The notes beneath the pieces were generated by a model. It ran no database searches, had not been told where the DNA came from, and saw nothing but the letters and a program-made list of their open reading frames with translations. A DNA stretch of 47,977 nt from Candidatus Obscuribacterales bacterium (GTDB lineage Bacteria > Cyanobacteriota > Vampirovibrionia > Obscuribacterales > Obscuribacteraceae): the NCBI GenBank assembly GCA_019748395.1, contig JAIEPM010000106.1, positions 1 to 47,977 on the forward strand. The letters are read 5' to 3'. Both the position numbers and the translations under genes were made by a program. This document shows positions 37,962 to 45,839 of this stretch, piece after piece (position 1 is the first letter of the stretch; each line of letters starts with the position of its first letter).

Positions 37962-40811
37962 ATGGGCGATTCTAGAAAAACCGAGACAGACAAAACAGCA
38001 AGAACAACTGCTGATAAACCGGCGGACCTTTCGCCGCAAGGAACTTTTGAAGATCAGAAAAGGGACAGCGACGCTCAGCGCGCAGCGGCCGGCGGCAAAG
38101 GCTCAAGCGGCCTCCCGGAACTCTCCATCACAGGCGACAAAGAAAAGGAAGGCTCAGACAAGAGCACGCCAGTAAAGGAAGCCCCGAAAGCAGCAGATAG
38201 TTGGTCAACGGCGGATCTCAAACAAGCAATTCAATATCTTGAACGCATCAAAATCTCCGGCGCCCGGACAGTGGGTTCAACAGCCGGCGACAGAGCTCAA
38301 GAAAATACATACAGGACTCTCAGCGACTCAATATTGCCGACTCTCAAACGGGAAGGAAAAATTAGCGCTGATTGGGAGATATTTCCATCACAAGCTCAAT
38401 CACCCGGAGACAAGGTCGGCGCAGATTTCTTGCTTGTAAACACTAAAACCGGCGCGTTTCACTTTTTAGATGCCACCGCAAATCCAAACAAAGAAAACGT
38501 TTTCAGGCTCAGAGCCGATGGAGTCATTCTGGTTGACAATGCACTCTTCGATCAGTTTGGATCTCTGAAAGTAGACAACCCTGACATGACCGGGATCAGA
38601 GCGACTGATCTTCGCGATGATATGCTGAGGCAGATTGAATCTTTGACCAAGAGCAAAACGCCTTTCAGGCTGGGAACAGACGGAACGCCGATGCCTTCAT
38701 TCAGCAATAAGGCAACCGACGAACAGGGCAAAGCACAGATCCAGAGACTCACAGAATGGGCAAACGCACAAGCCAAAAGCTCCGGCAACCCTGGTGACTT
38801 CCGCGACATGGCCGATAAAGTCGGTCGCGCTTACACTCATATCGATAGAGCAGCCAGAGAAGTAAAATCTCCCAAAATGGCCGAGAGCATTCGCGAAGCA
38901 AGCGAAAGAGAAATTGCCAGATTCGTTTATGCAAAATACAAGGATGAGCCTTACAAAGCAGTCGACAGCAAAGCCAACAACAATCCAATGCGAATTCTTA
39001 AAGACGGAAAAATGCTTATGGATGGTGAAGGCGGCGTGATCCACGACGGAGGCAAACTGCCGGAACATGTGGAAGAAGCTCGAAAAAATCTGGTTTCCGA
39101 AAAAGCTTTGCTTTCCAGACTGACAAACAAAGAACTGGCTGCTATGGGAGCTGATACTTCAAGCTTCGAAGGATTGTCTGGTGCAGACCGCACAAACGCC
39201 ATAGAGAAAGCTGTCAGAACACAGCCCAAGTTCAGATCTGAAGTTTCAAAACTGATGAGCGTGTTTATGGACAATCGCGCCATTATCGAGAACGGCGGTG
39301 CTGTTGGTGAAGGCAGACCTGTGATCGCCGAAAGCATCATAGCTAAGTTGAAAGGACAGACAAAAGAAGGACTGCTTAAGGAAGGTCCAAAAGCAACGGA
39401 CAAACCCGCAACAGCGGCATCAACAGAAACAAAAACTGAGACTGAGACTGCGTCAAAAAGTCCTTCCCTGACCGAGAACCTAGAAAACAAACTGGCCAAG
39501 TCGGCAGAACAACTTTCTGTTTATCTGGATAATGCAAAAGTTGATCCGGCCAGCCCCAGCAAAGACGTCCGAGATGCAATCGAGATCTTAATTGAAGGAC
39601 AGAATACCCGCCGAGCCGCAAATCCTGCAGATAAGGAGCTCTGGCCTAAGGCAGAACTTGATCATCTAGTTAAGCTCAATGATGCGTACAAAGATTCAGC
39701 TCATCCGCAGCATACAGAAGCGGTCAGAGAGTTGAATGCAATCTTAAATAAGAAGGCCGACGCAGCCGAGGCAAAAGCAGTTAAAGAAGCAGATCTTGCA
39801 CTTGCACAGCTCAAGGGTAATCCCACCTTTGAAAATCTAAACAATGAAACACGCATCGCAGATACTGTAAAGACTCTAAACGATCGCATCATGGGCAAGA
39901 TCCCTGCACAAAACAAAGGCGAGTTCATGGCCAATCAATACCGAGAGGCCTTCCGCAAACAGCTGGGAGCAGCAACGATAGCCGACCTGCCTGATTCGAT
40001 TAAGTATCTAAAGATAGACTTTGTACAAGGTATGGGTACAGAAGTCAAAGTCACAGCGAATGGAACTATTGAAATTCCATCGACAATGATGAAGTTCCAT
40101 CCAAAGAAAGTGATTGCAGATGTTTATGCACATGTTTCCGGTCAATCTATGCTTCATATCCTCAATCAAGGTGAGAACAGCCACTTAACTGCAAGATCGA
40201 TCAAACCAATTGTCGACAGGATTTCAACTAAAGCAGTCGAAATAATTGAAGCCAGAAACAAAGGCGCAGCCGCTAAGCCTGCAGCGATAAGCAGCGATGC
40301 TGCTGCAAGCGAGCGCAAAGTGGAACTTGCAAAAGACAGCGCAACTGTAACGGCCTGGGATGGTGAAAACCTGACCTTTGGAAGCGAGAAGTTTCATATC
40401 AAGGCTGAACTCGAAAAGCTAAATCGTGAAAGAGAAACCAAAATCAAAGGACTTGAAGAGGAATTACGCGTAGTTAAGAGCAAGCAAAAACCGACAGATG
40501 CAGATCTGAGCAATATGAAAGAACTGGAGACCAGAATCGCGGTCGAAAAACAGAACGCGAGAGTTGCAAGCGATCTGCACCAGGCACTGAGTGGAAACAG
40601 AGGCACGGCGGCACAAGCTAAAGCAAGCGAGCTGGTTAAAGCAGCAGCCGACAAAGCAATTGCCGATCACCTCGGCAAGAAGGGCGGCTCAGGCGGCTCT
40701 CTCAGCCGCAGTGCAGCAGTAGGCATGGTGCTGAGCACGCTTGCTACCATGTATTTTGCGTCTGCAAAACCGGCTATGGCTGATACTTACGAAGGCAGCT
40801 ATTCTAAATAG
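37962..40811 (+). CDS. Large hypothetical protein (949 aa) with C-terminal hydrophobic segment
   Basis: Long ORF, charged/Ala-rich, C-term 'AAVGMVLSTLATMYFASAKPAMADTYEGSYSK'. Confidence 0.75.
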   Translation: MGDSRKTETDKTARTTADKPADLSPQGTFEDQKRDSDAQRAAAGGKGSSGLPELSITGDKEKEGSDKSTPVKEAPKAADSWSTADLKQAIQYLERIKISGARTVGSTAGDRAQENTYRTLSDSILPTLKREGKISADWEIFPSQAQSPGDKVGADFLLVNTKTGAFHFLDATANPNKENVFRLRADGVILVDNALFDQFGSLKVDNPDMTGIRATDLRDDMLRQIESLTKSKTPFRLGTDGTPMPSFSNKATDEQGKAQIQRLTEWANAQAKSSGNPGDFRDMADKVGRAYTHIDRAAREVKSPKMAESIREASEREIARFVYAKYKDEPYKAVDSKANNNPMRILKDGKMLMDGEGGVIHDGGKLPEHVEEARKNLVSEKALLSRLTNKELAAMGADTSSFEGLSGADRTNAIEKAVRTQPKFRSEVSKLMSVFMDNRAIIENGGAVGEGRPVIAESIIAKLKGQTKEGLLKEGPKATDKPATAASTETKTETETASKSPSLTENLENKLAKSAEQLSVYLDNAKVDPASPSKDVRDAIEILIEGQNTRRAANPADKELWPKAELDHLVKLNDAYKDSAHPQHTEAVRELNAILNKKADAAEAKAVKEADLALAQLKGNPTFENLNNETRIADTVKTLNDRIMGKIPAQNKGEFMANQYREAFRKQLGAATIADLPDSIKYLKIDFVQGMGTEVKVTANGTIEIPSTMMKFHPKKVIADVYAHVSGQSMLHILNQGENSHLTARSIKPIVDRISTKAVEIIEARNKGAAAKPAAISSDAAASERKVELAKDSATVTAWDGENLTFGSEKFHIKAELEKLNRERETKIKGLEEELRVVKSKQKPTDADLSNMKELETRIAVEKQNARVASDLHQALSGNRGTAAQAKASELVKAAADKAIADHLGKKGGSGGSLSRSAAVGMVLSTLATMYFASAKPAMADTYEGSYSK

Positions 40812-40819
40812 AAACAGCC

Positions 40820-41638
40820 TCAGTCATTAACGGACAGTACCAGCTGTGGTGCTGGAATATGATGGTCTACGCGCATCGGTACAATTGCCGTGCCGACTAC
40901 GAAAAACTCGATCACATGCGAGCTCCAGCCGTAATTGCCTTCAAATATATCAACCCCAACGATACCTTCGGCTTTCAGACCCTCGGCTTCATTCTGCATT
41001 CTTTCCATAGCCAGCTCTCTGGCATCATAAAGGGCCTGAGTAAAATTGCTCATTTCAGTATTTTGGCCCATGGTCTTGAACCACTGGCCGAAGGATTGAT
41101 GCGCCACGTGATAAACACAATTACCCATAACCATGCCTACCGGTCTGTAACCGGAGCGAAGCAGAGTCCAGAAGTCCTGTCCGGAGAGATCACTTGTGAA
41201 TGGTTTTCCAGTCACGGTCTTGAAAGAGCCGTCGCCGGAACGATGCTTAACGGCAGTTCCAATCGCCACAAATTCAGCCAGATCTGAATTCCATTCCATA
41301 TGTTTGACTTTCAAGCGAACACCAACAATGCCGTCGGCGCCAAGTTCATGAGCTTCCTCTTCCATGCGTGTCATAGCCAGCTCACGAGCATGGTAAAGAG
41401 CCTGCGTTAGAACTACCATCTCTTCGTTCTTGGTCCAGCGTGCAGCTTGATAGCCGATATGATAAATCGAAGTGCCAACAACCAGACCAACAGGATCAAA
41501 TCCGGCTTCTTTAACCAGCAAGAACTCATTGACGGATAAATCACTTGTAAAAAGGGCTCGGTGTCCGCCTTTTCCCTGCATCCATTGCAAGCGTTCTTTA
41601 GCATGCTCCGGCAGGTCTTCCATTGGATTGTTGGGCAT
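40820..41638 (-). CDS. Tandem-duplicated YbjQ-like (UPF0145/heavy-metal-binding-type) protein
   Basis: Two modules, each ending 'LGADGIVGVRLKVKHMEWNSDLAEFVAIGTAVK' / 'LKAEGIVGVDIFEGNYGWSSHVIEFFVVGTAI'. Confidence 0.7.
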   Translation of the reverse strand: MPNNPMEDLPEHAKERLQWMQGKGGHRALFTSDLSVNEFLLVKEAGFDPVGLVVGTSIYHIGYQAARWTKNEEMVVLTQALYHARELAMTRMEEEAHELGADGIVGVRLKVKHMEWNSDLAEFVAIGTAVKHRSGDGSFKTVTGKPFTSDLSGQDFWTLLRSGYRPVGMVMGNCVYHVAHQSFGQWFKTMGQNTEMSNFTQALYDARELAMERMQNEAEGLKAEGIVGVDIFEGNYGWSSHVIEFFVVGTAIVPMRVDHHIPAPQLVLSVND

Positions 41639-41657
41639 TTCCTATCTCCTGTCCTTT

Positions 41658-42662
41658 TTATTCATCGTCTTCGTCGAGCTTATCAATTAATTTAGTACCG
41701 GCAGGCTCAAAATAACTATTTTCGTAATCGGCTGTGGACGAAAGCCTGCCATAGCTTTTGGATGCAAGATTCAAAACCAGAAGCGGTGAGCTGTGTTTTT
41801 GTTCTCTCTCGGGATGAGCAGCAACCGCAGTGCCCAGCATCGTGAAATGCAGAAGCAAATCGTAGTAACTTGTATTGTTATATTCGTATTCGATTGTTTC
41901 CATTTTCGGTTCGATTGATACGCCTACGGCACCATCAGCTTTCAGCAAAGACAGCTCCGACTGCATGCGTAAATCAGCCATTCGGGCAGCCTGCTTGTAA
42001 CCGTTGGTAAAAGTCGGAAGCTCCTGATTCGGTGCGAACCATTGATAAATACTTTGCCTGGTTTGATAATCCATATGCATGTAATAAGAGCAGGTGCCCA
42101 TCACCACCGACAGTGGCATATATCCTGAACGATAAAGTTGCCAGAACTCCTGTCCGTTTAAAGCGCTGGTGAAAGGTTCTTGCCCTACCGGCCAGCCTGG
42201 AATCTTAATGGCGCTGCCGAAAGCCGTGAACTCGGTCACTCCGGAACTCCAGTCATGAGACCGGGCATTTATTCGTACTCCTATTACTCCTGAAGCTCCA
42301 AGTAAATGAGCTTCCTGCTTCAAGCGCTCAATTGCTTTCCGGCGCGCCTCGGTATGCGCTTTTGTAATCTCTTGAATTTCACCGGTGCTGCTGCGGTAAC
42401 GCGAAAAGCTGCCCCAGAAACCAATCCTGTAGAAAGAGGTGCCCATGACCTGCCCTAGCGTCTGAAAACCGGCTTCCCGAGTAAGCATGTATTCACGGCT
42501 GCTCAAGTCACTGGCAAAGAACTCTTTGCCGTATGCACGTTCACGTAAAATTCGATCTCTGGCTATCGGAGGAATTTCACCACGCTCTATAGCAGCAATG
42601 GCTGCCTGTTGCCGCTCTTTAGCTTGCCTTTCAGCTTCTGTTTCTTTGCGCCAGAATGGCAT
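41658..42662 (-). CDS. Tandem-duplicated YbjQ-like protein, paralog of the neighbouring gene
   Basis: 'LLGASGVIGVRINARSHDWSSGVTEFTAFGSAIK' and 'LKADGAVGVSIEPKMETIEYEYNNTSYYDLLLHFTMLGTAV'. Confidence 0.68.
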   Translation of the reverse strand: MPFWRKETEAERQAKERQQAAIAAIERGEIPPIARDRILRERAYGKEFFASDLSSREYMLTREAGFQTLGQVMGTSFYRIGFWGSFSRYRSSTGEIQEITKAHTEARRKAIERLKQEAHLLGASGVIGVRINARSHDWSSGVTEFTAFGSAIKIPGWPVGQEPFTSALNGQEFWQLYRSGYMPLSVVMGTCSYYMHMDYQTRQSIYQWFAPNQELPTFTNGYKQAARMADLRMQSELSLLKADGAVGVSIEPKMETIEYEYNNTSYYDLLLHFTMLGTAVAAHPEREQKHSSPLLVLNLASKSYGRLSSTADYENSYFEPAGTKLIDKLDEDDE

Positions 42663-42665
42663 GAC

Positions 42666-43073
42666 TTATCCTGTGATAAATTTCTGCAGAGCCGATTTCA
42701 TGCGCTCATTTTTCAGAGAAAGAGTTTTCAACTCGGAAAGAATCTGAGCTACACAATCTGAAAGTTCAATTTCCGTACTTTTCAACGCAATGCCGCGCAC
42801 AATTTTGAGTGTCTTTGCAGCATAAGCCGAGCTGTTTTTTTGCTTGCTGATTTGATAGTGAACTTCATCGAATTTGACAAGCAAATCTTCCACTGGTTTG
42901 TCCTTGGAAAGAAGCCAACCGCCACGCGAGACCACAACTTGATCGGGTAATGCGCCCTGCAAAATCTTGGCAAGAGATTCGACAAGACTGCGAGCTTCCT
43001 GCCTGTCCAGGGCCAGCCCGGCCGCCAGAGTCTCAAACATAAGTGCCTGGTCCAGTTCTTCGTCCACAAGCAA
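42666..43073 (-). CDS. Hypothetical cytoplasmic protein, probably co-transcribed with the YbjQ-like pair
   Basis: ORF ends 4 bp before the start of 41658..42662 on the same strand. Confidence 0.55.
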   Translation of the reverse strand: MLVDEELDQALMFETLAAGLALDRQEARSLVESLAKILQGALPDQVVVSRGGWLLSKDKPVEDLLVKFDEVHYQISKQKNSSAYAAKTLKIVRGIALKSTEIELSDCVAQILSELKTLSLKNERMKSALQKFITG

Positions 43074-43183
43074 AATCCGTTTGTCTTAAAACCTTGGAAA
43101 GAAAGCTAATGCTAGCACTTCAGCTTCATAAAAACCTGAAGCTGAGCGCCCGCACCTGAACAAGAATTAGCGCTGCCTTGAGC

Positions 43184-43306
43184 TTAGAACTCTGCTACCA
43201 GACCGAATGAAGCAATCAAAAGAATGCAGGCGAAATAGAAGAGGAAAAACCAAGTCCATCTGGCAATCATCTGAATTTCGGTTGGTTTGTCTTCTTTTGC
43301 GGCCAT
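43184..43306 (-). CDS. 40-aa single-TM small protein, putative small subunit of the cytochrome b complex (absent from the supplied ORF track)
   Basis: ATG at 43306, stop TAA at 43184; translation MAAKEDKPTEIQMIARWTWFFLFYFACILLIASFGLVAEF; upstream GAAGAGGTAGAT RBS-like; directly downstream of the MvhD-like gene. Confidence 0.7.
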   Translation of the reverse strand: MAAKEDKPTEIQMIARWTWFFLFYFACILLIASFGLVAEF

Positions 43307-43342
43307 ATCTACCTCTTCAACAAATTCCTTTTATCGCCAAGA

Positions 43343-43741
43343 CTACTTAGTGGCTTCCGGTGCCGCCAACTTAGCAACTTCATCCTTGAAGTCTTTGACT
43401 TCTTTGAGCAAACGCTGCGGTTGCACTTTTGAGAGCCAGAGCCCAATCACACGACGTCGGTCCACAGTTTTCTTCAAACCGGGAGGACGTTCGCCGAGCA
43501 AACGCTCACGAATCATTTTGTTGCCTTCACGGAAATAACAGTCGCCGATCTGGCAGCCCGTCACCACCACACCATCAGCACCGTTCTTCAACGCTGCTTC
43601 AATCATGAGGGGTTGAATCATTCCCGAGCAAGGGAACTTAACGACATAGCAACCAGGCATGTCCTTGAATTGGCTTTGTGAGTCAACCTGATTACTCAGG
43701 TCGCAAGAACGTTCACAAATTAGCGTCATTATCTTGGTCAT
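43343..43741 (-). CDS. MvhD/FlpD-like (hydrogenase iron-sulfur delta subunit family) protein
   Basis: Five Cys in 'ICERSCDL...FPCSGMIQPLMIEAALKNGADGVVVTGCQIGDCYFREGN'. Confidence 0.82.
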   Translation of the reverse strand: MTKIMTLICERSCDLSNQVDSQSQFKDMPGCYVVKFPCSGMIQPLMIEAALKNGADGVVVTGCQIGDCYFREGNKMIRERLLGERPPGLKKTVDRRRVIGLWLSKVQPQRLLKEVKDFKDEVAKLAAPEATK

Positions 43742-43750
43742 ATCGGCATC

Positions 43751-44929
43751 CTAGGATTGTGAAAGAAGAGCCTTGATTTTGTTTGTCACCTCGCCGTCCG
43801 GTTGCTCCGGAAGGTCGATGGCATCGAAAGCGCAAGCGCCTACACATAGTCCGCATCCGGAGCAACGATTAGGCAATACTGTCGCCCTGAGTTTGAAACG
43901 TGAACCTGCCGGTGCCGGAACCATTTCGATGGCTTCGTAGGGGCAGTCCTTGTCGCAAAGTGAACAACCGGTACACTTGTCACCGACTACTTCAGCCGGA
44001 TCAAAGGGTTCCACCTTACCTGAAGCGGCTTCCACCAGGAAGGGCAAAGGCAGGAAAGTGAAGAAAAGCGTGATACCGGAGATGACTACCCAGTAAGTTG
44101 TGGGATCCATCTTGGTCAGCATGTAATAAGGCCAGAGGAAGAACCAGTCCATTTCGAACTCGGTGGGCTGAGTGGTGAGAACAGCCATCTTCTCCATATG
44201 AATCGGGAAGAAGAAAACGAAAACAAGCACAATCGCCACAAGCGCGTAATTAATAACAGGCGGCGGCGTAACAACCGGTCTTGCCATACGAACATAGTGC
44301 AGCCAGAGACCGAATAGCAAGAAGAACGACAGTCCTATGTGTATGAACAAATAGTTGGAAAGAGTCAGGTTGGTGATTGCCGAACCGTTGATGAACCAGG
44401 CTTTCAAAGCCTGCCCGAGAACCGGAATAGCTTCCAGAGCGGTAACCGTCATACGGGTCAGTACAAGCGACCTTTCGTCCCAGACCAGGTAATAACCGGT
44501 TTGGCCGATGAAGAGCACCAGGATCAAAAGAATCACACCGGTGAACCATTGAAGCCAGCGATACTGCCTGTAGCGGTCAGTGAACCAAACACGAATGGCG
44601 TGCAAAACAATCGTAAGAACCATGGCGTCACCGGCATAGCGGTGTATGCCGCGGACAACATTGCCGAAAGGAATTTTGTTGGTTATGTAATCAACTGAAG
44701 TGAAAGCGTTAATCAGTTCTTTCGAAGAATAAGCACTGTCGATGGTCGGAATGTAATATCCGAAAAGCAACAAGCCGGACAGGAAAAGTACCCAGAGGAA
44801 GAACTGCGGAATAGCACCGTGGTAATAGAAAGGGTTGTATTTGCTGGTGAGCGCTACGTTGGTGTAGTGCTCGATCCATTGCATCATTTTGCTTAGACCG
44901 TCTGTATAGACTTTTTGTTGCTGCGCCAT
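43751..44929 (-). CDS. Cytochrome b fused to a C-terminal 2x[4Fe-4S] ferredoxin domain
   Basis: 'GNVVRGIHRYAGDAMVLTIVLHAIRVWF' and 'LFIHIGLSFFLLFGLWLHYVRM' (both HX13H); 'CTGCSLCDKDCPYEA' and 'CSGCGLCVGACAFDA'. Confidence 0.9.
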   Translation of the reverse strand: MAQQQKVYTDGLSKMMQWIEHYTNVALTSKYNPFYYHGAIPQFFLWVLFLSGLLLFGYYIPTIDSAYSSKELINAFTSVDYITNKIPFGNVVRGIHRYAGDAMVLTIVLHAIRVWFTDRYRQYRWLQWFTGVILLILVLFIGQTGYYLVWDERSLVLTRMTVTALEAIPVLGQALKAWFINGSAITNLTLSNYLFIHIGLSFFLLFGLWLHYVRMARPVVTPPPVINYALVAIVLVFVFFFPIHMEKMAVLTTQPTEFEMDWFFLWPYYMLTKMDPTTYWVVISGITLFFTFLPLPFLVEAASGKVEPFDPAEVVGDKCTGCSLCDKDCPYEAIEMVPAPAGSRFKLRATVLPNRCSGCGLCVGACAFDAIDLPEQPDGEVTNKIKALLSQS

Positions 44930-44977
44930 CTGACGACTACCTTCTCTTGACTTTCAACTTTAGTGCGAACCGAGAAA

Positions 44978-45499
44978 CTATTTTTTGGCTGGAAGAATTG
45001 TTTTTTCTTCCGCGCCCCAACGACCCATGGCTTGAATCCCGAGTGCGCCCGCTAAGAGTGCGAGTCCGAGAAACAAAGCGTATGCGTTATAAACGTAGTT
45101 CTTATCTACATTCATCAGACCAACGACTTTTTTGAGGTTCTCTTCACCGCCGAGGCTGCTTTCGATACTGGCGCGAAGCTCTTTTCCGTAAACCTCACCG
45201 TTTTTCTTCAGCAACTCAGCTTCCCAGTTTTTGAGAGCATCGGCGCCGGCCTGCTCTTCCGACTGAGGCTGCTTGGGCAGCATGTCCAGCATGGAAACGC
45301 CGATGCTGCCGTATTGCTTCATGAGTTCGGGAATGCGCACACAAGATTCCCCGGAAACTCTGGCTTCCGGATTGACTTGCGCAGGCAGAAGTTCTGCCGC
45401 AGGCATAAACAATGCAGCGCATCCCAGCGTGGCCGCAGCTGCAGCCAGGCAGATCACTATGCTTATAGGTCCTGGTTTTCTCTCTTCGGCGGAGCCCAT
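44978..45499 (-). CDS. Hypothetical membrane protein in the cytochrome b operon (TM at both ends)
   Basis: 173 aa; hydrophobic segments near the N- and C-termini; no CxxCH heme motif. Confidence 0.65.
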   Translation of the reverse strand: MGSAEERKPGPISIVICLAAAAATLGCAALFMPAAELLPAQVNPEARVSGESCVRIPELMKQYGSIGVSMLDMLPKQPQSEEQAGADALKNWEAELLKKNGEVYGKELRASIESSLGGEENLKKVVGLMNVDKNYVYNAYALFLGLALLAGALGIQAMGRWGAEEKTILPAKK

Positions 45500-45502
45500 C
45501 GT

Positions 45503-45832
45503 TTACTTCCTTCCCCCTTGCCTCTCAGAATCCGTTATGGAGCCTGTTTGATCGTTCTTACATTTTGCATTTTTGCGAGCTTCTAGAAACTTCTCGATTT
45601 TTTCGAAGAGCTCCACTCTTTTAGTCAGGCGACCTTTCGCCTTCTCCTCAAAATAGATGAAGTAGCCTTGCACGGTGACCAGCAGCAAAGTTGTTGCGGT
45701 GCCACCGAGAAGCACTCCCCAGTCGGAGAGTCCGCCATGCTCGTTGACCTGTCTCCACCCGGCAAAAAACCAGGACAGACTAATCACCGAGGCGGCGAAC
45801 ATACTCCATTTGAGTGACCAGTGGATGCTCAT
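45503..45832 (-). CDS. Small two-TM hypothetical protein in the cytochrome b operon
   Basis: 109 aa; two hydrophobic segments; tightly packed between operon genes. Confidence 0.6.
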   Translation of the reverse strand: MSIHWSLKWSMFAASVISLSWFFAGWRQVNEHGGLSDWGVLLGGTATTLLLVTVQGYFIYFEEKAKGRLTKRVELFEKIEKFLEARKNAKCKNDQTGSITDSERQGGRK

Positions 45833-45839
45833 CGATACC

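Noticed and set aside
44978-45499. Cytochrome c subunit of the Rieske/b operon
   Set aside because: The 173-aa protein has no CxxCH motif; no c-type cytochrome is visible in the window.
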